NCBI RefSeq assembly: GCF_020531945.1
Contig: NZ_JAJATZ010000004.1
Location: forward strand, 62,001-126,000
From: Loktanella gaetbuli
GTDB taxonomy: Bacteria; Pseudomonadota; Alphaproteobacteria; Rhodobacterales; Rhodobacteraceae
Length of the DNA stretch: 64,000 nt
Reading direction: 5' to 3'
The notes beneath the pieces were generated by a model, which was not told the origin of the DNA, searched no databases, and saw nothing but the letters and a program-made list of their open reading frames with translations. Each line of letters begins with the position of its first letter. Position 1 is the stretch's first letter. Positions 7,995 through 17,327 of the stretch are shown here, in pieces. Position numbers and translations under genes: made by a program.

Positions 7995-8765
7995 TTATTC
8001 GCGGTTGCCGAACAGTTGCAGCAGGAACATGAACATGTTGATGAAATCGAGGTACAGGTTCAGCGCACCCATGATCGCCGATTTCGCCAGCCACTCGCTG
8101 TCGCCATGCTGGGCGTGTGCGATGTAGTCATTCTTGATCTTTTGGGTGTCATAGGCTGTCAGACCCGCAAAGATCAGCACACCCAGAACGGAAATCGCCA
8201 GTTGGACAACGCCCGACCCGAGGAAGATGTTCACGATGCTGGCGATGATCAGGCCGACAACACCCATGATAAGGAAGCTGCCCCAGGCCGAGATGTCACG
8301 CTTGGTCGTGTAGCCGTACATCGACAGCGACGCGAATGCGATCGCGGTGATCAGGAACACCTGGATGATCGAAACGCCGGTGTAGACCGCAAAGATCCAC
8401 GACAGCGAAATACCCATCAGCGCCGCAAACGCGTAAAAGAACGTCTGTGCACCGGCAGCGGACAGTTTGTTGATCATCGCGCCGAAGGCGAACACCATGA
8501 CGAGGGGGGCGAACATCACGACCCATTTCAGCGGGCTGGTCCACAGCGTCGCGCCGAATTCGGTCAGATAGGTGCTGGACCCGATCTGGTAGGCGGTCGG
8601 TTCGGTCGAAATCGCCAGACCCGAGATGGCCCAGGCGGCGAGTGCCGTAATCAGCATGCCCACAGACATGATGCCGTAGACCTTGTTCATGTGGGCGCGC
8701 AGCCCTTCGTCGATCATAGCCGTGCGGGAGGTGCCCGCGCGGGGGATCGTCTGGTATTGTGCCAT
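7995..8765 (-). CDS. Bax inhibitor-1/YccA family membrane protein
   Basis: Inner-membrane protein of 256 residues with about seven hydrophobic segments. It belongs to the BI-1 family (UPF0005, YbhL/YccA/TMBIM), members of which act as pH-sensitive calcium leak channels or FtsH modulators. The conserved C-terminal block with TAYDTQKIKNDY and the LNLYLDFINMFMFLLQLFGNR tail is clear. Start at 8765 is supported by AGGAGG 6 bases upstream; the ATG 15 bases earlier lacks a site. It is monocistronic with its own terminator. Confidence 0.93.
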   Translation of the reverse strand: MAQYQTIPRAGTSRTAMIDEGLRAHMNKVYGIMSVGMLITALAAWAISGLAISTEPTAYQIGSSTYLTEFGATLWTSPLKWVVMFAPLVMVFAFGAMINKLSAAGAQTFFYAFAALMGISLSWIFAVYTGVSIIQVFLITAIAFASLSMYGYTTKRDISAWGSFLIMGVVGLIIASIVNIFLGSGVVQLAISVLGVLIFAGLTAYDTQKIKNDYIAHAQHGDSEWLAKSAIMGALNLYLDFINMFMFLLQLFGNRE

Positions 8766-8887
8766 TGAGACCTCCTGCAAAAACGTTGCGCCGGATTTTT
8801 CGACGCTCGTGCCCGATATTGGCAGGTTGCCCCCTTATTTCAAGTGGTATGGACCTGAAATCGGAGTGATCGGCAGGCCCGAAACCC

Positions 8888-9100
8888 TCAGGCGCGCCAG
8901 TGACGCGGAGAGTCCCAGACAGGCTGCGCTGTGTCGGCTGCGATCTGGGCGCGGGTCAACCCGATGTCGCGCAACTGCGCGTCGGTCAGCCGGTGCATCG
9001 CCCGGCGCTGGCGAAATGCCCGGTCGGCGGCAATCAGGCGTGCAAACAGGCCAAGTCGCGGTGTTCTGGCATGCAGGTGCCGTTGAGTCAGGGTCGTCAT
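8888..9100 (-). CDS. DUF1127 small protein
   Basis: Protein of 70 residues with the DUF1127 (YjiS-like) core: arginine-rich RAFRQRRAMHRLTDAQLRDIGLTRAQI at about residues 28-54. Small Arg-rich DUF1127 proteins affect RNA turnover and phosphate or carbon metabolism in Agrobacterium and Rhodobacter. The gene is divergent from the LysR regulator, sharing the 9101-9214 intergenic region. Confidence 0.85.
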   Translation of the reverse strand: MTTLTQRHLHARTPRLGLFARLIAADRAFRQRRAMHRLTDAQLRDIGLTRAQIAADTAQPVWDSPRHWRA

Positions 9101-9214
9101 GATATCATCCTGTGTGAAGTGAATTGGTCAATCTATCTCGATGCTTGATATCTGGGCGCGGTTTATCCATAGTTCAAACGAATATGTCTGAACTGTCGTA
9201 TCAAGGATTGTGAT

Positions 9215-10081
9215 ATGCCCCGGAACATCGATATGACGGCCTTGCGATCCTTTGTCGCGGTGGCGGATTGCGGTGGCGTGACCCGTGCGGCGGGGATCCT
9301 GAACCTGACGCAATCGGCGGTGTCGATGCAGTTGCGCAGGCTGGAGGATTCGCTGGGCCTGACCCTGATGGACCGGTCGGGGCGGACCATCGGGTTGACG
9401 GCGGCGGGCGAACAATTGCTGGGATACGGACACCGGATGCTGGCGCTGAACGACGAGGTGTTCGCCCGGCTGACCGCGCAGGAATTTTCCGGCGAGATCC
9501 GTCTGGGCGTGCCGCATGACATCGTTGATCCCTATGTGCCGCGCGTGTTGCGCGCGTTTTCGACCGAATTTCCGCGGGTGCGGGTGCAGTTGATATCGGC
9601 CCCCACCTTGCAGTTGCGCGACATGTTCGACCGGGGCGCGTGCGACGTCATCATCACAACCGAGGCCATACCCGGTCCCGAGGCCGAGACCCTGACCGAG
9701 ATCCCGTTGGCATGGGTCGGTGCCATCGGGGGCACGGCCTGGCGCACGCGCCCCCTGCGGTTGGCCTATTGCAGCAATTGCGTCTTTCGGCCCGGGGTGA
9801 TCCGCGCGCTGGAACAGGCCGAAATCGCATGGGAACTGGTCGTGGAATCGGATGGTGACAGCGCGGTCAACGCCGCTGTCAGTGCCGATCTGGCGGTGCA
9901 GGCGGTCATCAGGACCGACATTTCCCGCCAGCATGAGGAAATCGCCCACGGCGGTGCCTTGCCTGACCTGGGCCGGACCAAGATCGCGATGTATTCCCAA
10001 GGGGGTGACGCGCCGGTGCTGACGCGCCTGTCAGAACTGGTTCGCGCGGCTTACGGCCAGCGCGAACCGGCTATGGCGTGA
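9215..10081 (+). CDS. LysR family transcriptional regulator
   Basis: Regulator of 288 residues. The N-terminal winged HTH (about residues 5-65: LRSFVAVADCGGVTRAAGILNLTQSAVSMQLRRLE region) is canonical for LysR. A periplasmic-binding-like effector domain fills about 90-285. LysR proteins usually control a divergent neighbour; here that is the DUF1127 gene. The target and co-inducer are unknown. Its last 11 bases overlap the end of the convergent oxidoreductase gene. Confidence 0.92.
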   Translation: MPRNIDMTALRSFVAVADCGGVTRAAGILNLTQSAVSMQLRRLEDSLGLTLMDRSGRTIGLTAAGEQLLGYGHRMLALNDEVFARLTAQEFSGEIRLGVPHDIVDPYVPRVLRAFSTEFPRVRVQLISAPTLQLRDMFDRGACDVIITTEAIPGPEAETLTEIPLAWVGAIGGTAWRTRPLRLAYCSNCVFRPGVIRALEQAEIAWELVVESDGDSAVNAAVSADLAVQAVIRTDISRQHEEIAHGGALPDLGRTKIAMYSQGGDAPVLTRLSELVRAAYGQREPAMA

Positions 10082-11030
10082 TCACGACCTTGCCGGTGGC
10101 CTGACGGTTGGCCAGCAGGTCCAGACCTTCGCCCGCGCGGTCCAGCGGCAAGACATGGCTGATGTGCGGACGCAGCTTGCCCTGAGCATATAGGTCCATC
10201 AGGTCCGACAGGCTGTCGGTCAGCGCGTCGGGCGCGAATTTCAGGTAGCCGCCCCAGTAGAACCCGATGACGGTGATGTTTTTCACCAGCAGGATGTTCG
10301 CGGGGATCTGCGGCACGTCACCGCTGGCAAAACCGACGGCGATGACCCGCGCCTCGCGGTTGCAGGCCGACAGGGCAGCCTTGAACGCGTCGCCGCCCAC
10401 CGGGTCATAGACCACATCGACACCGCCCAGCGCCTTGAGCTGCGATTTCAGGTCGCCGTCGGTGCTGTCGATCAGGTGATCGGCGCCGGCCTCGCGGGCG
10501 ACCGCCAGCTTGTCCGCGCCGCGTGCCACGGCGATGACCCGCGCGCCCAGCGCCTTGCCGATTTCCACCGCCGTCAGGCCCACGCCGCCCGCGGCACCCA
10601 GCACCAGCAGGGTTTCCCACGGTTGCAGGCGCGCGCGGCGCGTCAGCGCCAGATGTGACGTGCCATAGGCCACCTGGAACCCGGCGGCGACGGTATCGGG
10701 CATGGCGTCTGGCACCGGGCGGCACAGGGCGGCAGGAAAGGTGGCGACGTCAGCGAGGCCACCCTGACCGCCGAACACGGCCACGCGGGTGCCGATGGCG
10801 GGGCTGTCCACGCCCGGACCGTGTGCGATCACGGTGCCGCAAACCTCCATCCCAAGTGTAAAGGGCGGTTCCGGCGTGTCCTGATAGGTGCCTTTGGCCA
10901 TCAGCATGTCCGCGAAATTCAGACCGCAGGCGGCGATTTTGACCGCGACCTCACCCGCAGCGGGAGAGGGGGTTTCGACCTCGGCCAGGGCTGGCTGGGC
11001 GTCGAAGGTCTGGATCTGGAATGCGCGCAC
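10071..11030 (-). CDS. NADPH:quinone oxidoreductase family protein (MDR, zinc-independent)
   Basis: Medium-chain dehydrogenase/reductase of 319 residues from a GTG start at 11030, chosen because AGGTGA precedes it and upstream residues do not look like family sequence. The N-terminal GroES-like domain (AACGLNFADMLMAKGTYQ) and the Rossmann motif AAGGVGLTAVEIGKALGA are clear. The family reduces quinones or enoyl compounds with NADPH. No structural-zinc cysteine cluster is seen. A role in acyl-CoA or carbonyl detoxification is equally possible. Confidence 0.85.
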   Translation of the reverse strand: MRAFQIQTFDAQPALAEVETPSPAAGEVAVKIAACGLNFADMLMAKGTYQDTPEPPFTLGMEVCGTVIAHGPGVDSPAIGTRVAVFGGQGGLADVATFPAALCRPVPDAMPDTVAAGFQVAYGTSHLALTRRARLQPWETLLVLGAAGGVGLTAVEIGKALGARVIAVARGADKLAVAREAGADHLIDSTDGDLKSQLKALGGVDVVYDPVGGDAFKAALSACNREARVIAVGFASGDVPQIPANILLVKNITVIGFYWGGYLKFAPDALTDSLSDLMDLYAQGKLRPHISHVLPLDRAGEGLDLLANRQATGKVVITP

Positions 11031-11298
11031 AAGGTCACCTTTTGGTCTGCTGTTGCGGCCAGCGGACTGCCTATTCGGTTTGGTGTCAAGACGGGCGCAC
11101 CTATCCGTTCGGATGGGTGACATGACCTTTTAGCCAACTTGCCCCATGGTTGTGCGCGGGTAATCTGTCGTCACTGGCTGCAACCATGACTTGTTTGGTG
11201 TGGCCGGGGGTTTGTGTGCCAGGCCCGGGCTTTGCGGATGGTCCCGCGTGTCCAGCGCGAATTGGCCGGGTCGATTTATTTACGATTGAGGGAAGAGA

Positions 11299-11664
11299 AT
11301 GAAGCACGAAGTTGATGTCCATGTCGGGAAACGTATTCGCCACCGGCGCTGGATGCTGGGCACCACGCAGCAGCAGCTGGCCGAGGCGGTCGGGATCAAG
11401 TTCCAGCAGATCCAGAAATACGAAACCGGCATGAACCGTGTCAGCGCATCGCGCCTTTGGGATATTTCCAAGGTGCTCGACGTGCCGGTTGCATTCTTTT
11501 TCGAAGGAATCGACCTGGAGGAGCAGGACAACCATAAAGGCACGCCCGGCGACCTGTTGTCAGACAAGGAAGCGCTGGACCTGCTGCGGTCCTATTACGC
11601 GATCCCCGAAAACCAGCGCCGCCGTCTGTTCGACCTGGCGCGTGTCCTGAGCGACGCAGCCTGA
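11299..11664 (+). CDS. XRE family transcriptional regulator
   Basis: Protein of 121 residues with an HTH_3 domain (about residues 8-65, QQQLAEAVGIKFQQIQKYETG) and a short C-terminal helical tail with RRRLFDLARVLS. The form is widespread and often multi-copy in Rhodobacteraceae and Rhizobiales; Sinorhizobium examples affect exopolysaccharide and stress genes. The 11031-11298 gap holds its promoter and that of the divergent oxidoreductase. The target is unknown. Confidence 0.88.
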   Translation: MKHEVDVHVGKRIRHRRWMLGTTQQQLAEAVGIKFQQIQKYETGMNRVSASRLWDISKVLDVPVAFFFEGIDLEEQDNHKGTPGDLLSDKEALDLLRSYYAIPENQRRRLFDLARVLSDAA

Positions 11665-11753
11665 GCCGGGTTTCAGGCCCTTTGCGGTTCGCGATGGCAA
11701 GTCAGCGGCAAGCGAAGTAGGTCCAAAGGCATGAATTATGCTGTTGAGGCTAC

Positions 11754-12566
11754 ATGATACCGCTGACTGACGAACTGAAATCGGACCTGCAAAAGGTTGC
11801 CTTTGCGGCAGCCGACGCCGCGCGGGACGTGACGCTGTCCTATTTCCGGTCTCAGACGCTTGAGGCTGAAAACAAGGACGCCGACGGGTTCGATCCCGTG
11901 ACCCGCGCGGACCGCGAGGCCGAACTGGCGATGCGCGCTGTGATCCAGCAGGCCCGCCCAGACGATGGCATCCTGGGAGAGGAGTTGCCGACCGTGACGG
12001 GGCGCAGCGGGCTGATCTGGGTGCTGGACCCGATCGACGGCACGCGCGGGTTCATCAGCGGCACCCCGACCTGGGGGACGCTGATTTCGGTGGCCACCAT
12101 CGGCGGACCGATTTTCGGTATCATCGACCAGCCTTTCATCAAGGAACGGTTCATCGGCGGTTTCGGTACGGCCGAGGTGCGCGGACCGCATGGCACCCAT
12201 CCCCTGCGGACCCGGGCCAGTCGCTCGCTCGAAGCGGTGACGCTGCTCAGCACCTTTCCCGAAATCGGGACCAAGACGGAATATCGCGCGTTTCGTGCCC
12301 TGTCCGAGCGGGTGCGGCTGACGCGCTACGGGATGGACTGTTACGGCTATGCGCTGCTGGCGGCAGGGCAGGTGGATCTGGTCGTTGAGGCCGGATTAAA
12401 AGCCTATGACATTCAAGCCCCGATCAGCGTGATCCAGGCGGCGGGCGGCATCGTATCGAACTGGCAGGGTGGCGCGGCCTACAGCGGCGGTCAGGTCATC
12501 GCGGCGGCCAATGCTGATGTGCATGCGGTGGCGCTTTCGATCCTTCAGGATGCGTTGAATGACTGA
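11754..12566 (+). CDS. hisN: Histidinol-phosphatase (inositol monophosphatase fold)
   Basis: Protein of 270 residues of the IMPase superfamily. The metal-binding motifs are present: DPVTRADREAE, GEE at 75-77 and WVLDPIDGTRGF at 89-100 (D92, D95), with a second Asp in KAYDIQAPI. The GTRGFISGTPTWG form is typical of the HisN type that dephosphorylates histidinol phosphate in histidine synthesis, rather than SuhB or CysQ. Its end overlaps the next gene by 8 bases. A general inositol or nucleotide phosphatase is the alternative. Confidence 0.85.
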   Translation: MIPLTDELKSDLQKVAFAAADAARDVTLSYFRSQTLEAENKDADGFDPVTRADREAELAMRAVIQQARPDDGILGEELPTVTGRSGLIWVLDPIDGTRGFISGTPTWGTLISVATIGGPIFGIIDQPFIKERFIGGFGTAEVRGPHGTHPLRTRASRSLEAVTLLSTFPEIGTKTEYRAFRALSERVRLTRYGMDCYGYALLAAGQVDLVVEAGLKAYDIQAPISVIQAAGGIVSNWQGGAAYSGGQVIAAANADVHAVALSILQDALND

Positions 12567-13899
12567 ACTGCTGCTGCGCGGTGCGCAATGCGTCGTGACG
12601 ATGGATGATGCGGGCAGCGAACACGCGACATGCGACATCCTGATCCGTGACGGCGTGATTGCCGGCATCGGGCGGGGTCTGACGACCCGTGGTGACGTGG
12701 TCGATGTGGCGGGATGCGTGGTCACGCCGGGGCTGATCAACACGCACCACCACCTGTATCAATCGCTGACGCGTGCCGTGCCGGGCGGACAGGACGCGCT
12801 GTTGTTCGGCTGGTTGCAGACGCTCTATCCGATCTGGGCGCGGTTCGGGCCCGAGGACATGTTCGTATCCACCCAGACCGGGCTGATCGAGCTGGCATTA
12901 TCGGGCTGCACCACGACGGCAGATCACCTGTATCTGTTTCCCAATGGTGCGCGGCTGGACGACACGATTGCAGCCGCCGCAGAGGTCGGTTTGCGGTTTC
13001 ATCCCACGCGCGGTGCCATGAGCATCGGTGTCAGCGATGGCGGGTTGCCGCCCGATGTTCTGGTGGAACGAGAGGCTGCGATCCTGGAGGATTGCATCCG
13101 GGTCATCGACGCCTTTCACGACCCAAGACCGGGGGCGATGGTGCGGGTGGGCGTGGCACCCTGTTCGCCGTTTTCCGTCAGTCGCGACCTGATGCGGGAC
13201 GCGGCGCTGCTGGCGCGGGACAAGAGGGTCATGCTGCATACGCATCTGGCCGAAAATGACGAGGATGTGGCCTACTCGCTGGCGAAATTCGGGTGTCGCC
13301 CCGGGGAATACGCGCAGGATCTGGGCTGGACCGGTCCCGATGTCTGGCACGCGCATTGCGTGAAACTGGACACGGCCGAGATTGATTTGTTCGCCCGCAG
13401 CGGCACCGGCGTCGCCCATTGTCCCTGTTCCAATTGCCGTCTGGGGTCAGGGATCGCGCCAGTGCGCGCGATGCTGGATGCAGGCGTGAACGTGGGGCTG
13501 GGTGTGGACGGATCGGCCAGCAACGACGCGGCCAATCTGATCGGTGAGGCGCGGCAGGCAATGCTGCTGCAGCGCGTGACCCGCGGTGCCGACGCCATGA
13601 GCGCGCGTGCCGCCCTGCGGCTGGCGACACGCGGCGGCGCGCGGGTGCTGGGGCGCGATGACGTAGGCCAGATCGTGCCGGGCATGCGTGCTGATCTGGC
13701 GGTCTGGGATGTCTCGGGGATCGAGGCCGCTGGCAGTTGGGATGCGGCGGCGCTGGTCCTCGCGGGACCAACCCGCGTGCGGGATCTGTTTGTCGAGGGC
13801 CGCGCCGTGGTGCGCGACGGGCAAGTGGTGACCGTGGACACGGGCGCTGTGATCGCGCGGCAGAACATGCTCGCGGCAAGGTTGGCCGAACGGGCTTGA
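12559..13899 (+). CDS. 8-oxoguanine deaminase (amidohydrolase)
   Basis: Amidohydrolase of 446 residues, in the AtzA/TrzN-type group that contains 8-oxoguanine deaminase. Metal ligands are visible: H63 and H65 (NTHHHLYQSL), the later MLHTHLAEN His, VWHAHCVKL His and the GLGVDGSAS Asp. HCPCSNCRLGSGI is characteristic of the 8-oxoguanine deaminase subgroup. It would turn 8-oxoguanine into urate, clearing oxidised purine. It overlaps hisN by 8 bases, so the two are co-translated although pathways differ. Guanine deaminase lies 0.7 kb downstream on the other strand. Confidence 0.85.
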   Translation: MTELLLRGAQCVVTMDDAGSEHATCDILIRDGVIAGIGRGLTTRGDVVDVAGCVVTPGLINTHHHLYQSLTRAVPGGQDALLFGWLQTLYPIWARFGPEDMFVSTQTGLIELALSGCTTTADHLYLFPNGARLDDTIAAAAEVGLRFHPTRGAMSIGVSDGGLPPDVLVEREAAILEDCIRVIDAFHDPRPGAMVRVGVAPCSPFSVSRDLMRDAALLARDKRVMLHTHLAENDEDVAYSLAKFGCRPGEYAQDLGWTGPDVWHAHCVKLDTAEIDLFARSGTGVAHCPCSNCRLGSGIAPVRAMLDAGVNVGLGVDGSASNDAANLIGEARQAMLLQRVTRGADAMSARAALRLATRGGARVLGRDDVGQIVPGMRADLAVWDVSGIEAAGSWDAAALVLAGPTRVRDLFVEGRAVVRDGQVVTVDTGAVIARQNMLAARLAERA

Positions 13900-13989
13900 T
13901 GAACCCGGATCGGTCTGCCGCTGGCAAAAATCGGCGCAAGATCGTGGCATGGGTAGGCGGAACGCATATTTCGTGGCAGATGGTCCGCC

Positions 13990-14472
13990 ATGAAAATGTT
14001 TGCCTTGCCCCTGATCCTGTCATTGTCCGCCTGCGTGCCGGTCCCGGTGCCTGTCATCATGGTGTCGGATGGTGCGCCCCGGCAGGCGCTTGCTGGCAAC
14101 ACGCCCGCTTTTGCCGGATTTGACCGTCAGTTGGCCGCTGCAAGGGCGCAGGCCGGGCGTGCCCCGTTGGTGTCCAATGCGGCACTGGACCGGGTGGCCG
14201 CGGATTTTGCCGCAGAACTGGCGGCGCGTCGGGCGCTGACCCATCGCGACCGGAACGGCGGCAACGCCATGGCCCGCGCCCGTCGTGCCGGGGTTGCGGC
14301 CTGCGGCGTCGGCGAAAATATCGCACAGGGCTACGGCACGTCCGATCAGGCCTTTGCGGGTTGGATGGCCTCACCCGCGCACCGCCGCAACATGCTGAAC
14401 GCGACCTACACCAACTACGGGATCGGCACCGCCGACGGTTATTGGGTCGTGGTGATGCTGCTGCCGTGTTAG
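13990..14472 (+). CDS. CAP (SCP/PR1) domain lipoprotein
   Basis: Secreted protein of 160 residues. The signal peptide ends in a lipobox (LILSLSAC, Cys15). The CAP fold shows its conserved GENIAQGY and FAGWMASPAHRRNMLNATYTNYGIG blocks at about residues 108-140; the latter runs over the CAP1 signature. Bacterial CAP proteins are extracytoplasmic and of mostly unknown function, some with sterol/lipid binding or protease-like folds. It ends 67 bases from the convergent guanine deaminase gene. Confidence 0.85.
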   Translation: MKMFALPLILSLSACVPVPVPVIMVSDGAPRQALAGNTPAFAGFDRQLAAARAQAGRAPLVSNAALDRVAADFAAELAARRALTHRDRNGGNAMARARRAGVAACGVGENIAQGYGTSDQAFAGWMASPAHRRNMLNATYTNYGIGTADGYWVVVMLLPC

Positions 14473-14539
14473 AGGGCAGCGGTCTTGGTTCGCGGTGAGA
14501 GCCGACCGGCATAGTCGGACGAGGCGATCTGTTCGGTTC

Positions 14540-15832
14540 TTACCCTGCGGCAACCCGCCGCCCGGCCACCCAGACGTCGCGGATGGCGCGGTCGTCGCCC
14601 ATCATGAGCGTGGGGAACAGCGCCTCCCAGATGTCGTCGGCGCTGGCGCGGCGCTGGGCGATGGCGGGGGTAGAGGCGAGGTCGAGCACGCAGAGGTCGG
14701 CCATGGCCCCCGTGCCCAGATGGCCGATCTGGCCGCCCACGTGCAGCGCCTGTGCTGACCCTTCGGTCGCCAGCCACATCAGTTGCGCGGGGTGCAGCGG
14801 CGTGCCGCGCAACTGCCCGATTTCATAGGTCGCAGCCATCACTCGCAGCATGGAAAAACTGGACCCGCCGCCGGTGTCCGTGGCCAGCCCGATCCGCAAG
14901 CCCGCGCTTGCCAGTCCCATCATGTCGAACAGGCCCGACCCGATAAAGGTATTGGAGGTCGGGCAATGGATGACGGCGGCACCGACATCGGCCAGGCGGT
15001 CAATTTCGCGCGGTTCCAGATGGATCGCGTGACCATAGAGGCCGCGTGCGCCCAGCAATCCGTGCGCCTCGTAGGTGTCGAGGTAGTCGCGGGCGTCGGG
15101 GTAGAGGTCGCGGACCCATGCGATTTCGTCGACCTGTTCGCTGAGATGCGTCTGCATCAGGCAATCGGGGTGTTCGGCCCAGAGCGCGCCAAGCGCCGAC
15201 ATCTGGTCGGGCGTCGAGGTGGGCGAAAAGCGCGGCGTGATCGCATAGGTCGCGCGGCCCTGTCCGTGCCAGCGCTCCAGCAGACCCTTGCTGTCGTCGT
15301 AGGCCGTTTGCGCGGTGTCGCGCAGGTCGTCGGGGGCATTGCGGTCCATGCAGGTCTTGCCGCCGACGACGGCCATGCCGCGGGCCGCTGCCGCCTGAAA
15401 CCATGCGTCCACCGAGGCGGGGTGGATCGTGCAGAAACTGGTGAGCGTGGTCGTGCCGTGCGCGAGGGCGAGGTCCAGCGTGCGGCCTGCGATCATGTCG
15501 GCATAGGCGGGATCGCTGAATTTGGCCTCTTCGGGAAAGGTATAGGTATTCAGCCAGTCGATCAGGCGTTTGCCCCAGCTCGCGATCATGGTGGTCTGGG
15601 GATAGTGCATATGCGCATCGACGAACCCCGCGCAGATCAGCGCGTCGCCGTAGTCGGTGACGGGTGCCTGCGGGTAGGTCCGGCGCAGGGTTTCGGCGGG
15701 GCCGACATCCGAAATGCGCCCGTCGCGGATCAGGACCGCGCCTGCGCTGTCGTGACGGGTGGCAGCCTGCCAGTCGGCCAGGGCGTCACCGGTGAATTGC
15801 AGGGTTTGTCCCAGAAGAAGATGCTCTATCAT
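14540..15832 (-). CDS. guaD: Guanine deaminase
   Basis: Amidohydrolase of 430 residues, the usual GuaD size. It deaminates guanine to xanthine in purine breakdown. Metal ligands are H74 and H76 (FVDAHMHYPQT), the LMQTHLSEQ His, LYGHAIHLE His and the ATDTGGG Asp. KTCMDRNAPDDLRD and HCPTSNTFIGSG are guanine-deaminase hallmarks. It is divergent from mgtE. With the neighbouring 8-oxoguanine deaminase this makes a local purine catabolic pair; xanthine dehydrogenase genes often lie nearby in relatives but are not in the window. Confidence 0.95.
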   Translation of the reverse strand: MIEHLLLGQTLQFTGDALADWQAATRHDSAGAVLIRDGRISDVGPAETLRRTYPQAPVTDYGDALICAGFVDAHMHYPQTTMIASWGKRLIDWLNTYTFPEEAKFSDPAYADMIAGRTLDLALAHGTTTLTSFCTIHPASVDAWFQAAAARGMAVVGGKTCMDRNAPDDLRDTAQTAYDDSKGLLERWHGQGRATYAITPRFSPTSTPDQMSALGALWAEHPDCLMQTHLSEQVDEIAWVRDLYPDARDYLDTYEAHGLLGARGLYGHAIHLEPREIDRLADVGAAVIHCPTSNTFIGSGLFDMMGLASAGLRIGLATDTGGGSSFSMLRVMAATYEIGQLRGTPLHPAQLMWLATEGSAQALHVGGQIGHLGTGAMADLCVLDLASTPAIAQRRASADDIWEALFPTLMMGDDRAIRDVWVAGRRVAAG

Positions 15833-15938
15833 GTCCGCACCCTATGTGGCGGCCCAGGCAGGCACAATCACCCCGATGCGCTGTTGTCGCCACGTCCGCG
15901 CAAGCTATGCTGAAGGCAAGCCAGCCAAGGGGACCGCC

Positions 15939-17327
15939 ATGTCAGACGCGCAGATCGAACCGGAGGTCCCGGAGGACGACACCGAAGAAGCATTCGGCAT
16001 CACCGACCGTATCGTATCCGATGTCATCGCGGCAATCGACGCCCGCAACGCCGAGGATATCGCGGCGCTGCTGGAACCACTGCACCCCGCCGACATCGCG
16101 CATCTGATCGAGGTGATCGACGCACGCCCCCGGCGCGAGCTGATGGAGTTGTGGAAGGGCATCGACGGCGAGGTGCTGTCGGAACTCGACGAGAACCTGC
16201 GCGAGGAGATCATCGACCTGATGCAGCCGGCAGAGCTGGTCGAGGCGATGCGCGATCTGGACAGCGACGACGTTGTCGATCTGGTCGAATATCTGGACCC
16301 CGAACAGCAGGATCTGGTGCTGGATGCCCTGTCGCCCACGGACCGCGTGGTGGTCGAGAAATCACTGACCTACCCCGAGGAGTCCGCCGGTCGCCACATG
16401 CAGGTCGAACTGGTGCGCGCGCCGGAACACTGGACGGTTGGCGATACGATTGATTTCCTTCGGTCCGATGTGACACTGCCGGATCAGTTCTATCATATCA
16501 TTCTCGTTGATCCGCGGCTAAAGGCGGTGGGTTACGTGACCCTTGGGCGGGTGCTGTCGCACCCGCGCGCGACGCTGCTGCGAGACCTGGTGGAGGACAC
16601 GTTCCGTACGTTCAACGTGTCGCAGGACGTCGAGGAGGTCGCGCAGGCGATCAACCACTATCACATGATAACGGCCCCCGTGGTGGACGACGACGGCCGG
16701 ATCGTGGGTGTCATCACCATCGACGACGCCATGGCGTTCCTGGAAGAAGAGGCAGAAGAAGACCTGCTGCGTCTCGCCGGTGTGGGTGAGGGCAGCCTGT
16801 CGGACCGGGTGATCGAAACGACGAAACAGCGCGCGCCCTGGCTTGCGGTGAACCTGGCGACTGCGATCTTGGCGTCACTGGTGATTTCATTGTTCGAGGG
16901 TACGATTTCGTCGCTGGTGGCACTCGCCGTGCTGATGCCCATCGTGGCGTCCATGGGCGGAAACGCCGGCACGCAGTCACTGACCGTGGCCGTGCGCGCG
17001 CTGGCGACCCGCGACCTGACCGGGTCCAACGTCTGGCGCGTCATCCGGCGCGAGGTGTTGGTGGGCCTGATCAACGGGTTGTTGTTCGCCGTGGTGATGG
17101 GGGTCGTCGGACTTGTGTGGTTCGGCTCGCCCATGCTGGGTGTCGTGATCGCGGTCGCAATGGTAATCAACCTCGTGGTGGCGGGGCTGGCGGGCACGGG
17201 GGTGCCGATCATCCTGGACCGGTTGAACATCGACCCCGCGCTGGCGTCCGGTGCATTCGTGACGACGGTGACGGATATCGTTGGGTTCTTTGCTTTTCTG
17301 GGACTGGCGGCGGTATGGCTGCTGTGA
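15939..17327 (+). CDS. mgtE: Magnesium transporter MgtE
   Basis: Mg2+-gated channel of 462 residues. Order: acidic N domain (about 30-140, superhelical), two CBS domains (about 145-270; VEEVAQAINHYHMITAPVVDDDG) and a C-terminal pore with about five membrane segments (from residue 300), including the pore motif PIVASMGGNAGTQSL. Cytoplasmic Mg2+ binding to the N and CBS domains closes the pore in the family. Start at 15939 follows AAGGGGA. The end overlaps the next gene by 13 bases. Confidence 0.96.
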   Translation: MSDAQIEPEVPEDDTEEAFGITDRIVSDVIAAIDARNAEDIAALLEPLHPADIAHLIEVIDARPRRELMELWKGIDGEVLSELDENLREEIIDLMQPAELVEAMRDLDSDDVVDLVEYLDPEQQDLVLDALSPTDRVVVEKSLTYPEESAGRHMQVELVRAPEHWTVGDTIDFLRSDVTLPDQFYHIILVDPRLKAVGYVTLGRVLSHPRATLLRDLVEDTFRTFNVSQDVEEVAQAINHYHMITAPVVDDDGRIVGVITIDDAMAFLEEEAEEDLLRLAGVGEGSLSDRVIETTKQRAPWLAVNLATAILASLVISLFEGTISSLVALAVLMPIVASMGGNAGTQSLTVAVRALATRDLTGSNVWRVIRREVLVGLINGLLFAVVMGVVGLVWFGSPMLGVVIAVAMVINLVVAGLAGTGVPIILDRLNIDPALASGAFVTTVTDIVGFFAFLGLAAVWLL

